From Marinimicrococcus flavescens (lineage in GTDB: Bacteria; Pseudomonadota; Alphaproteobacteria; Geminicoccales; Geminicoccaceae), in assembly GCA_029211145.1 (NCBI GenBank), contig JARGEQ010000006.1, positions 1-64,000 of the forward strand: a stretch of DNA of 64,000 bases. Reading direction: 5' to 3'. Positions 24,994 to 32,445 of this stretch are shown here, piece by piece (position 1 is the first letter of the stretch; the number at the start of each line of letters is the position of its first letter). Both the position numbers and the translations under genes were made by a program. Below the pieces are notes generated by a model. It had not been told where the DNA came from and made no database searches. It saw only the letters and a list, made by a program, of their open reading frames with translations.

Positions 24994-25797
24994 TCAGGCC
25001 GACGGGCTGGCAATCACCTTGCCGGTCTTCACGTCGACCTTCCAGTAGGTCTTGTTCTCCGCACCATAGGTGTCGTTGAACCAGATCGAGAAGTCGTACT
25101 TCTTCTTGGCGCTGGCGCCGATGAACGTCACCGTCTTGTTGTCGTAGTCGATGACGTAATCGAGATCGCCCTTCTTCGACTCGATGCCGGCGATCACGAT
25201 GGGATTCTCCCAGCCGATGTTCGGAGCAGCGGTGTCATAGACGCCGAAGGCGCTGACCAGCTCGTCGAAGGTGTAGGTGGTCGAGCCCTCGGTGAGCTCG
25301 AAACCCTTGACCTTCTTCGGGCCGGCGACCTGTCCCTCGTCGAGCTGGATGCGCAGCCCCTCGGCGACGAGATCGCCGTGCCTGTCATAGACGTCGAACA
25401 GGATCCGCTGGTCGTGGCCGCCGGTGTCGGCGGTGAACGCGTAGGCCTTGCCCTTCTTGCCGACGCTGGTCACCGAGCCATTGTCCGTCACCTGGACGGT
25501 GAAGCCCTTCTGCAGCTTGATGCCCGCCTGCTTGAGGGTCTTCTTCAGGTCCTTCTGCTTCAGGAGGTAGCCGTCCTCGGAGTCCGAGGCGAACCAGCCG
25601 TAGCGCTCGAGATCACTGGGAAAGCCCGGGCTGGTGCCGCCCGGCTCGATGATCGACTGCTGCTGCTCGTGCAGCTTGAGCTTGCCGATCAGATCGATCA
25701 GGCTCTGCGAACCGGCAGCGGCCTGCGGCACGGGTGCCGCGACCGTGAAGGTCACGGCGAGGGCGGCGGCTCCAAGGAGACTGCGGCAGCTGAGCAT
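24994..25797 (-). CDS. Exported beta-rich protein of unknown function
   Basis: 267 residues with a clear signal peptide (LLGAAALAVTFTVAAPVPQAAA). The mature protein is lysine- and aspartate-rich and looks beta-rich, with strands such as GFTVQVTDNGSVTSVG, RILFDVYDRHGDLVAEG and VDVKTGKVIASPSA. Repeated Lys-Lys pairs (DLKKTLKQAGIKLQK, SAKKKYDFSIW) set it apart from its Arg-rich neighbours. Its codon use and GC content also appear lower than nearby genes, judged by eye. I recognise no domain. The 120-bp region upstream is AT-rich and contains a hairpin. Confidence 0.75.
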   Translation of the reverse strand: MLSCRSLLGAAALAVTFTVAAPVPQAAAGSQSLIDLIGKLKLHEQQQSIIEPGGTSPGFPSDLERYGWFASDSEDGYLLKQKDLKKTLKQAGIKLQKGFTVQVTDNGSVTSVGKKGKAYAFTADTGGHDQRILFDVYDRHGDLVAEGLRIQLDEGQVAGPKKVKGFELTEGSTTYTFDELVSAFGVYDTAAPNIGWENPIVIAGIESKKGDLDYVIDYDNKTVTFIGASAKKKYDFSIWFNDTYGAENKTYWKVDVKTGKVIASPSA

Positions 25798-25837
25798 GGC
25801 ACCATCTCGAAGCTGTGAAATCTCGAAAAACTCATTA

Positions 25838-25858
25838 CCGAGCGCAATCTACGCTCGG
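25838..25858 (-). promoter_or_regulatory. Hairpin in the leader before the exported protein gene
   Basis: CCGAGCG / CGCTCGG with a 7-base loop. Read on the minus strand it is followed by TAATGAGTTTTTCG. It could end the transcript of the Crp-type gene just upstream or act as a leader structure for the exported-protein gene. The surrounding 25800-25915 stretch is clearly AT-richer than the rest of the window and likely holds a promoter. Confidence 0.45.
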
Positions 25859-25916
25859 CACCCGGTTGTAGCAACCCTGAATTAATAAATCGTTAATGCG
25901 CGCACAGCCGGAACGT

Positions 25917-26618
25917 TCAGCCGTTCTCTGCCACGAAACGCAGCCGCTCCATGTCGTGCAGGACGATACGGCCTTGCACGAGGCTCACCAGCCCTTCCTG
26001 GCGCCACAAGCCCAGCTGGCGGTTGATGTTCTCCCGGGCGAGGCCGACATAGGAGCCCAGCTCGCGCTGCGACAGCTTAAAGTCGATCCGCACGCCATCC
26101 GCGCACGACACGCCATAGTCGCCGGCGAGCCGCAGGAGCGCGCGGGCGATACGCGGCGCCATGTTGCGGAGCACCGCATCCTCGACCATCTCCGTGCTGC
26201 GCCGCAGCCGCGCGCACAGCACGCCGATGATCCTGAGCGCGATCTCCGGGTGGCGCTCGAGAAAGCCCAGCAGGTCGGCGCGCTTGAGGATGAAGAGCTC
26301 GCTCGCCTCGACCGCGGTGGCGTCGGCGCTGCGCGCCTTGCCGTCGAGCAGCGCCACCTCGCCGAAGCAGCGCCCGGGCTCGATGAAGGTGAAGACCGCC
26401 TCGCGGCCGTCGGGCGAGAGGGCGCTGATCTTGACCCGTCCCGATACGACCACCGCGATGCTGTCGCCGGAATCGCCCTTCTGGAAGATCACCTGCCCGG
26501 CCGCCACCTGCACGGTTGCCGCATAGGCCGCCAGCCGCTCGATCTCTTCCTCGGTGAGCGAGCCGAAGATGTCGCTGTCCGCGAGAGCCTCGCGGAGCCG
26601 TTCCTGCCTCGCCGACAC
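25917..26618 (-). CDS. Crp/Fnr family transcriptional regulator
   Basis: 233 residues. N-terminal cyclic-nucleotide-binding fold (about 15-130) with GQVIFQKGDSGDSIAVVVSGRVKI and the phosphate-binding-cassette-like GRCFGEVALLDGKARSADATA. The C-terminal winged helix (about 150-225) has LSQRELGSYVGLARENINRQLGLW as recognition helix region. The N-terminal cysteine cluster of Fnr is absent, so oxygen sensing through an iron-sulfur cluster is unlikely; the RSA at the cassette allows a nucleotide ligand. GTG start with GGGGAGAG upstream. Targets are unknown. Confidence 0.9.
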   Translation of the reverse strand: MSARQERLREALADSDIFGSLTEEEIERLAAYAATVQVAAGQVIFQKGDSGDSIAVVVSGRVKISALSPDGREAVFTFIEPGRCFGEVALLDGKARSADATAVEASELFILKRADLLGFLERHPEIALRIIGVLCARLRRSTEMVEDAVLRNMAPRIARALLRLAGDYGVSCADGVRIDFKLSQRELGSYVGLARENINRQLGLWRQEGLVSLVQGRIVLHDMERLRFVAENG

Positions 26619-26701
26619 GTTCTCTCTCCCCGGGAGCGCCGCCGCGGCGATCCGCGATCCCTGTCATCGTGCGCCGCGTGGCGGGAGATGTGAAGGCCGG
26701 G

Positions 26702-27700
26702 CTAGCTGCAACCGTGCGGCGGCACCAGCACTGCGGCCCCCTGGACACGCCCCGCCCGCAGATCCGCCAGGGCCTCGTTTGCCCGGGCCAGCGGGTAGCG
26801 CTGCACCGAGCAGCGGACCTTGCAGGCGGCGGCCTCCGCCAGGAAGGCCTCGCCGTCGGCGCGGGTGAGGTTGGCGACCGAGCGCAGCACCCGCTCCTCC
26901 CAGAGCAGGCGGTAGGGAAAGGAGGGAATGTCGCTCATGTGGATCCCGCCCAGCACCACCGTTCCGCCCTTGCGCACCGCTCGCAGCGCCACCGGCACGA
27001 GCCCGCCCTCCGGGGCGAAGACGATGGCGGCATCGAGCCGCTCCGGTGGCGGCTCGTCCGAGCCGCCCGCCCAGTCGGCGCCGAGAGCGCGTGCGAAGGC
27101 CTGGGCCGCCACGTCGCCGGGTCGGGTGAATGCCATAAAGGTCCGCCCCCGGGCACGCAGGATCTGCGCCAGCAGGTGGGCCGCGGCGCCGAAGCCGTAG
27201 AGGCCGATGCTGCGCGCAGCGCCGGCCATGACCAGGCTGCGCCAGCCGATCAGCCCGGCGCACAGCAAGGGAGCGGTTTCGGCCGGATCGGCGCTCGCCG
27301 GCAGGGCAAAGCACCAGGCCGCCTCGGCAAGGCAGTGTTCGGCATAGCCGCCGTCCAGGGTGTAGCCGGTGAAGCCCGGCGCGTTGCAAAGATTCTCGCG
27401 CCCCTCGCGACACCACGGGCAGCGCCCGCAGCTGTGGCCGAGCCACGGCACGCCGGCCCGCTGACCCGGTGTGAACCCTAGGGCGCCCGGCCCCGCCGCC
27501 ACGACCTCGCCGACGATCTCGTGGCCGGGAATCACCGGCAGCTTCGGCTCGGGCAGCTCGCCGTCCACGAGGTGCAGATCGGTGCGGCAGACCCCGCAGG
27601 CCAGCACCCGGAGCAGGAGCTGACCGCGCCCCGGAACCGGCGCCGGTAGCCGGGCTGGCCGCAGCTTTCGCCCGGGAGCATCGAGAACCATTGCCAGCAT
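26702..27700 (-). CDS. Zinc-dependent alcohol dehydrogenase (MDR family)
   Basis: 332 residues. Catalytic zinc ligands Cys in CGVCRTDLH and the GHEIVGEV His-Glu pair, and the structural zinc loop CGRCPWCREGRENLC with four cysteines. The Rossmann part has SIGLYGFGAAAHLLAQILRARG, with GFGAAA as the nucleotide loop. It belongs to the medium-chain zinc alcohol dehydrogenases that oxidise primary alcohols such as ethanol or propanol with NAD. ATG 27700 has GGAGG upstream; the long open frame before it has no similarity. It lies 83 bp downstream of nothing on its strand and 83 bp upstream of the Crp-type gene. Confidence 0.9.
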   Translation of the reverse strand: MLAMVLDAPGRKLRPARLPAPVPGRGQLLLRVLACGVCRTDLHLVDGELPEPKLPVIPGHEIVGEVVAAGPGALGFTPGQRAGVPWLGHSCGRCPWCREGRENLCNAPGFTGYTLDGGYAEHCLAEAAWCFALPASADPAETAPLLCAGLIGWRSLVMAGAARSIGLYGFGAAAHLLAQILRARGRTFMAFTRPGDVAAQAFARALGADWAGGSDEPPPERLDAAIVFAPEGGLVPVALRAVRKGGTVVLGGIHMSDIPSFPYRLLWEERVLRSVANLTRADGEAFLAEAAACKVRCSVQRYPLARANEALADLRAGRVQGAAVLVPPHGCS

Positions 27701-27815
27701 CGCTGCCTCCTCCGGCTGCCGGCTTCTCGCCCGGGACGGGGTGCGATGCCATTTCACCTGACGCCGACCGCCTGCCCCGCTAGCCTCGCCCGGCGCATTC
27801 ACCGGACCCTGCATC

Positions 27816-28037
27816 ATGCCTCTTGCGTGGACCCTCGTCATGCTGGCAGCCGGCCTGACACTCGGCGGCTTCTGCCTGTGGCACCAACGCCGCCCGCGCC
27901 CGCCCGGCGAAGTCAGTATCTTTCCCGCCACATTTCTCTTGGGCGTGGGCCTGATCCTGACCGTCGTGGCGCTTGGCCATCTCGTGACGCTGGTGACGGG
28001 CGTGCCGCTGCGGGGCCGCCTCGCGACGGGGCCCTAG
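27816..28037 (+). CDS. Small two-helix membrane protein
   Basis: 73 residues with two hydrophobic segments, WTLVMLAAGLTLGGFCLW (5-22) and FPATFLLGVGLILTVVALGHLVTLVTGV (36-63), separated by a basic loop RRPRPPG. The size and topology match small uncharacterised inner-membrane proteins. The ATG is not preceded by a strong ribosome binding site. Its last four bases overlap the end of the convergent sulfate-binding-like gene. Confidence 0.65.
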   Translation: MPLAWTLVMLAAGLTLGGFCLWHQRRPRPPGEVSIFPATFLLGVGLILTVVALGHLVTLVTGVPLRGRLATGP

Positions 28038-28981
28038 CGGGCGAGAACCCGCTCGAGCAGGCCACCGGGGGCGAAGTGCTCCTCCTCGACCCGCTGCCAG
28101 CCGCCCAGATGCTCCTCCACCGTGGCGAGGCGCAGCGCCGGGAGCTCCGCGGTCTCCGCCGCTGCCGCGCCGCGGAAGTGGTGGCGGGCTGCCGCCTCGC
28201 GCCCGAGCGGGCCGTCCAGCAGCTCCAGATAGGCGTGGCGCAGGGCATCGCCGTCACCATCGCCGGCCGGCACCAGCGGCGCCGTCTCGACCCTCAGGCT
28301 GACGGGCGGCGTGCGCACCGCGGCGCGGGAGTCGCGGCCGGCGAGCTCGTGCGCCTCGCTCTCGTACCAGAGCAGCACATCCTGGCGGCCGCGGCGCAGG
28401 AAGTCGCGGGCTGTCGCGGGTGTGACGCTGCGCAGGAGCTCGGCCTTGCGGTAGAGGGCGCGCACCCGGGCCAGCGCTGCCTCACGGTCGCCTCCCGCGG
28501 CCTCCAGCGCCCAGCTCCACGCGGCCAGATAGCTCCATCGCCCGACATCTGAGCGGCGCGGGTCGGCCGCCAGCACCCGCACCTGCGGTGCGAGCAAATC
28601 GCCCCAGTCGCGTGCCTCGCGGCCGCGGGCGGTGCGGGCGAGGAACACGATCGTGGTGGCGTAGACGGCGGCTTCGGCGGGGCTGGCTGCGTCGGTGAGG
28701 GCGCGGGCAGAGGCAAAGTCGGGGGTAAGGCCCGCTGCCAGGGCGCGCGCCTGGCGCTGCGCCGGCAGCACTGCCAGGCGGAACCGCACCCGCTCGCCGG
28801 TGCGCTCCTGCCAGTCGCGGGCAAAGAGGCCGTTCACCTCCTCGAGCAGGCCGATCGAGACCTCCTCGGCGAGCTGCACCAGGGTTCGCTCGGCGGCCGC
28901 CGCGGTCCTCGCGGACAGCAGCAGCGCCACGAGAACCGCAAGGAGTGCCGCCACCAAGGCGTGGCCGGCGCGCTGCGTCAT
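28034..28981 (-). CDS. Sulfate/thiosulfate-binding-like periplasmic protein
   Basis: 315 residues with a signal peptide (LVAALLAVLVALLLSARTAAAAE). The chain follows the type-2 periplasmic binding fold of sulfate-binding proteins, with the order seen in Sbp/CysP: NGLFARDW-type start, VYATTIVFLARTARG, DWGDLLAPQVRVLAADPRRSDVGRWSYLAAWSWAL and QDVLLWYESEAHELA. It is somewhat shorter than typical Sbp and several consensus residues (SGGARW, GGVAGD) are altered, so ligand preference may differ. No permease or ATPase gene is nearby. The start overlaps the Rrf2 gene stop by 4 bp (ATGA), so they are coupled. Confidence 0.75.
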   Translation of the reverse strand: MTQRAGHALVAALLAVLVALLLSARTAAAAERTLVQLAEEVSIGLLEEVNGLFARDWQERTGERVRFRLAVLPAQRQARALAAGLTPDFASARALTDAASPAEAAVYATTIVFLARTARGREARDWGDLLAPQVRVLAADPRRSDVGRWSYLAAWSWALEAAGGDREAALARVRALYRKAELLRSVTPATARDFLRRGRQDVLLWYESEAHELAGRDSRAAVRTPPVSLRVETAPLVPAGDGDGDALRHAYLELLDGPLGREAAARHHFRGAAAAETAELPALRLATVEEHLGGWQRVEEEHFAPGGLLERVLAR

Positions 28982-29421
28982 GCATCCTCCAGGAGTTCGT
29001 CGCCGACCCGGCCGGCCAGCGCGTCGGCCAGGGTCGCGTTGTCGAGGATGGCCGCCATGGAATCGCGCACCCGGCGCATCACGAGGCGGATGTGGCAGCC
29101 ATGCTCGTCGTGGCAGTCGGCGCAGCGGCGGTAGGCGGTGACGCTGGCGCAGGGAAGCGGGGCAAGCGGTCCGTCCAGCAGCCGCACGACCTGGCCGAAG
29201 GAGATTCCGGCGGGCGCCCGCGCCAGACAGTAGCCCCCGTTGCGGCCGCGCTGGCTGACCAGCAGGCCGTCCCGCTTGAGCTCGAGCAGGATGAGCTCGA
29301 GGAACTTGCGCGGCACCTTCTGGCGCTCGGCAATCTCGGCCGCGAGGACCATGGTGCCGGGCGGTCGCTCCGCCAGCATGAGCAGGGCGCGCAGCGCGTA
29401 TTTCGCCTTCTGCGAAAGCAA
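28978..29421 (-). CDS. Rrf2 family transcriptional regulator
   Basis: 147 residues. N-terminal winged helix typical of Rrf2 proteins (LSQKAKYALRALLMLA, AAEIAERQKVPRKFLELILLELKRDGLLVSQRGRNGGYCLAR). A cysteine cluster follows, LPCASVTAYRRCADCHDEHGC, with four Cys and nearby His, able to hold an iron-sulfur cluster as in IscR-type members. TTG start at 29421 with AGGGAA a few bases upstream. Together with the sulfate-binding-like gene behind it, it resembles Rrf2 regulators of sulfur or cysteine uptake. Autoregulation through the AT-rich site just upstream is likely. Confidence 0.87.
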   Translation of the reverse strand: MLSQKAKYALRALLMLAERPPGTMVLAAEIAERQKVPRKFLELILLELKRDGLLVSQRGRNGGYCLARAPAGISFGQVVRLLDGPLAPLPCASVTAYRRCADCHDEHGCHIRLVMRRVRDSMAAILDNATLADALAGRVGDELLEDA

Positions 29422-29431
29422 GCGTTATTCC

Positions 29432-29460
29432 CTACTAAACCTGTCGACTTTATTGGGAGA
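29432..29460 (-). promoter_or_regulatory. Putative promoter/operator of the Rrf2-sulfate-binding operon
   Basis: AT-richer stretch directly upstream of the Rrf2 start containing CTAAACCTGTCGACTTTATT. The centre GTCGAC is a palindrome flanked by A/T-rich arms, as often seen in Rrf2/IscR-type operators. No experimental support; the arms are only partly symmetric. Confidence 0.4.
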
Positions 29461-29558
29461 TCGACCGGAACGAGTCAAGCACGCCTTGAGCCGCACGGAA
29501 CTGCGGTCCTGCCGGTCGGTTGATATCCAGCTGTGTGGGGTGCGGACAGACCGGCCGG

Positions 29559-31655
29559 ATGATGCTCGAGGAAGGAACGACCTGCTGGCGCCGCGCTTCG
29601 GCGTCGCGCGCAGCGCTGCTGGTGGACGGCGCCGCCTACTTCGCCGCCCTGCGGGCTGCGCTCGAGAAGGCGCGCGAACGGGTGTGGATCCTCGGCTGGG
29701 ACATCCGCAGCGAGGTCAGCCTCGATCCGCTGGGCTCGGCGGAGCCGCTGGGACGGTTCCTCGACCGCCTCGTGCGCGAGCGCCCCGAGCTCGAGATCTG
29801 CATCCTGATCTGGGACTGGGCCCTGCCTTACAGCATGGACCGCGAGCTCTTCCCGCAGTGGAGCCTGGGCCTGCTCACCCATCCGCGTGTCCGCTTCGAG
29901 CTGGACGCCGAGCATCCGCTGGGCGGCTGCCAGCACGAGAAGTTGGTGGTGATTGACGGCAGCCTGGTGTTTTGCGGCGGCATCGACCTCACCGCCGGCC
30001 GCTGGGACACCCCCGCCCACCGGCTCGACGAGCCCACCCGCGCGCTGCCCGCCGACAAGCCGATGCCGCCCTTCCACGACGTCGAGATCATGGCCGAGGG
30101 CGAGGTCGCGGCGGCGGCCGAGGAGCTCGCCCGCGAGCGCTGGCTGCGGGTCACTGGCGAGGACCTCGCTGCCGCGCGGCCGCGCGGCAGCGAATGCTGG
30201 CCGGATGCCGTCGAGCCCTGGTGGCATGAGGTTGCCGTGGGCATCGGCCGCACCCGTCCCGACTGGAACGGCATGGGGCCCGCCCATGAGATCGCCGCAT
30301 TCTACGAGGCGATGGCCGGTGCGGCGCAACGCTACATCTACATCGAGAACCAGTACCTCACCGTCGAGAGCCTCGCCCGGCGCCTCGCCGAGCGGCTCCT
30401 CGAGCCGGACGGCCCCGAGATCGTGATCCTGACGCCCGAGCGCTGCGAGGGCGTGGTCGAGACCGCAGTCATGGATGTGGGCCGGGCCCGCTTCGTGCAG
30501 ATCATGCGCGAGGCCGACCGGTTCGACCGGCTGCGGATCATGGCACCCAAGGTCCATGGCGAGGCGATCAATCTCCATGCCAAGCTGATCGTCGTCGACG
30601 ACCGCTGGTTCTCGGCCGGCTCCGCCAATCTCGCTAACCGCTCGATGGGCCTCGATACCGAGATCAACCTCATCATCGAGGCCGGCCCCGAGGAGAACGA
30701 GCCGCGGGTGGCGATCGGGCGCGTGCGGGACACGCTGCTGGCCGAGCATCTGGGCTGCGAGCCGGCCGGGCTGCAGGCGGCGGTCGCCGAGCGGGGCAGC
30801 CTCGTGCGGGCCCTGGACGCGCTGAACGGGCAGACGCCGCGCAGCCTGGTGCGGCTCGAGCCCGACCCGTCGAACCTGCTGGCCGAGGCTTCCGATCCGA
30901 TCCTGCTCGCCGACTCGCCCGAGCCGCTCACCGTCGAGCGGGTGGCCGAGCGGCTGGCCCCGCCGCCGCGCCGCCGCCGCATCGGGCGGCGGCTGCTGGC
31001 CGTGATGGGCCTGCTGGCGGTGGTGATCGCCCTGGCCTTCCTGCTGGGCAACGGAGCGCTGGACCAGGAGGGGCTGGTCCGCCACGTCCTGGCGGTGGCC
31101 CACGCACATCGCGGCAGCGGCATCGACCTGCTGATCGTGCTGGCGGTTTTTGCCGCCGGGAGCGTGGTGATGGTGCCGGTGACGCTGCTGATCCTCGCCA
31201 CCGCCATGCTGTTCGGGCCATGGCTGGGCGTCGCCTATGCGCTGGGCGGCGTCGCCGTCGGCACCGCCTCGAGCTTCATGCTGGGCCGCTTCCTCGGCCG
31301 CGACGTGGTCCGGCGGGTCGGCGGAAGGCGGGTCAACGCGTTGCGCAAGCGGCTGTCGCGGCACGGGCTGCTGACCGCGGCCCTGGTGCGCATGGTGCCG
31401 GTGGCACCGTTCGGGGTGGTCAACATGGTGGCCGGCGTCACCGAGATCGGCGCGGGCACCTTCGTGCTGGGCTCGGTGCTCGGCATGTTCCCGGGAATCC
31501 TGCTGATGAGCCTGCTGGGCGACCGGATCGGCGCCTGGCTGCGGCATCCGGTCCCCGGCAACCTCGTCATTCTGGGGCTGTGCGCGGTGCTGGTGGGCCT
31601 CGTCGCATGGCTGGCGACCCGCTGGCTGCAACGGGCCCGGCCGGCCGCCGGCTGA
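29559..31655 (+). CDS. Phospholipase D-like protein fused to a VTT (DedA-like) membrane domain
   Basis: 698 residues from ATG 29559. The N-terminal half is a two-motif phospholipase D: HxK at 126-128 with D133 (HEKLVVIDG) and a second HAKLIVVDD near residue 340 followed by GSANLANRS. After a linker comes a membrane part from about 485: one helix (LAVMGLLAVVIALAFLLG) and a VTT/SNARE-associated Golgi domain with the re-entrant loops typical of DedA-like proteins (ATAMLFGPWLGVAYALGG, LVRMVPVAPFGVVNMVAG). It could hydrolyse or transfer phosphatidyl groups at the membrane. The stop shares bases with the start of the next gene (TGATG). Confidence 0.88.
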   Translation: MMLEEGTTCWRRASASRAALLVDGAAYFAALRAALEKARERVWILGWDIRSEVSLDPLGSAEPLGRFLDRLVRERPELEICILIWDWALPYSMDRELFPQWSLGLLTHPRVRFELDAEHPLGGCQHEKLVVIDGSLVFCGGIDLTAGRWDTPAHRLDEPTRALPADKPMPPFHDVEIMAEGEVAAAAEELARERWLRVTGEDLAAARPRGSECWPDAVEPWWHEVAVGIGRTRPDWNGMGPAHEIAAFYEAMAGAAQRYIYIENQYLTVESLARRLAERLLEPDGPEIVILTPERCEGVVETAVMDVGRARFVQIMREADRFDRLRIMAPKVHGEAINLHAKLIVVDDRWFSAGSANLANRSMGLDTEINLIIEAGPEENEPRVAIGRVRDTLLAEHLGCEPAGLQAAVAERGSLVRALDALNGQTPRSLVRLEPDPSNLLAEASDPILLADSPEPLTVERVAERLAPPPRRRRIGRRLLAVMGLLAVVIALAFLLGNGALDQEGLVRHVLAVAHAHRGSGIDLLIVLAVFAAGSVVMVPVTLLILATAMLFGPWLGVAYALGGVAVGTASSFMLGRFLGRDVVRRVGGRRVNALRKRLSRHGLLTAALVRMVPVAPFGVVNMVAGVTEIGAGTFVLGSVLGMFPGILLMSLLGDRIGAWLRHPVPGNLVILGLCAVLVGLVAWLATRWLQRARPAAG

Positions 31656-32389
31656 TGCGGGTCGTCTCCTACAACGTCCACGCCTGCCGCGGGATCGACC
31701 GGCGGGTCGACATCGAGCGCGTGGCCAGGGTGCTGAGGCGGATCGACGCCGACGTGATCGGCCTGCAGGAGGTCGAGGGGCGGCCGCGCCGCAGCCGCCT
31801 CGACCAGGCCCAGGAGCTGGCCGAGCGGCTCGGCATGACCTGCCACGACGGGCCGATGCTGATCGACGGCGAGGGCGGCTTCGGCAATGCCCTGCTCACC
31901 CGGCTGCCGACGGTGGCCGTGGCCAAGCTGCGCTTCCGGCATGTCTGTCTGGAGCCGCGCGGCTTGCTGGACGCCGAGCTGCGCGGGCCCGACGGGCGGC
32001 GCTGGCGCGTCATCGTCACGCATCTCGATCTCAAGGCGCGATGCCGCGAGCGGCACATCCTGCGCCTCGTCGGGATGCTCAGGCGCGGCCCTCGCCTGCC
32101 CACCGTGGTGCTCGGCGACTTCAACGAATGGCGGCCCTGCGCGCGCGCCCTCGGGCGGCTGGACGAGGTCGCCGACCAGCTCTTCAAGCTCCGGACCTTC
32201 CCGAGCTGGGCGCCGGTGCTGCCGCTCGACAGGATGGTGCTGCGCCACTGCCGGGCGCGCCGCAAGCCGCGGGTCTGGACCTCGCCCTTGGCGCGACTGG
32301 CCTCCGATCATCTGCCGGTGGTGGCCGATCTGGTGGCCGTGTCGCACCGCGACAGCAACGCCGTAGGCGTGTCCGCGGGTCAGTCCTAG
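31655..32389 (+). CDS. Endonuclease/exonuclease/phosphatase family protein
   Basis: 244 residues. The EEP fold is clear: RVVSYNVHACRGID at the start (catalytic Asn), IGLQEVEG (metal-binding Glu), VTHLDLK, LGDFNEW (Asp/Asn) and SDHLPVVADL (Asp-His) at the end. The family cleaves phosphoester bonds in nucleic acids, inositol phosphates or sphingolipids. Its one-base overlap (TGATG) with the phospholipase D-VTT gene means the two are translated together, so a lipid head-group or phosphodiester substrate released by the membrane partner is plausible, though this is inference. Confidence 0.87.
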   Translation: MRVVSYNVHACRGIDRRVDIERVARVLRRIDADVIGLQEVEGRPRRSRLDQAQELAERLGMTCHDGPMLIDGEGGFGNALLTRLPTVAVAKLRFRHVCLEPRGLLDAELRGPDGRRWRVIVTHLDLKARCRERHILRLVGMLRRGPRLPTVVLGDFNEWRPCARALGRLDEVADQLFKLRTFPSWAPVLPLDRMVLRHCRARRKPRVWTSPLARLASDHLPVVADLVAVSHRDSNAVGVSAGQS

Positions 32390-32445
32390 GATGGGTGTCG
32401 CCGGAGCGCCCGCCCCGGCGGTCACTCCCTCTCGGGGCCTTTGAG

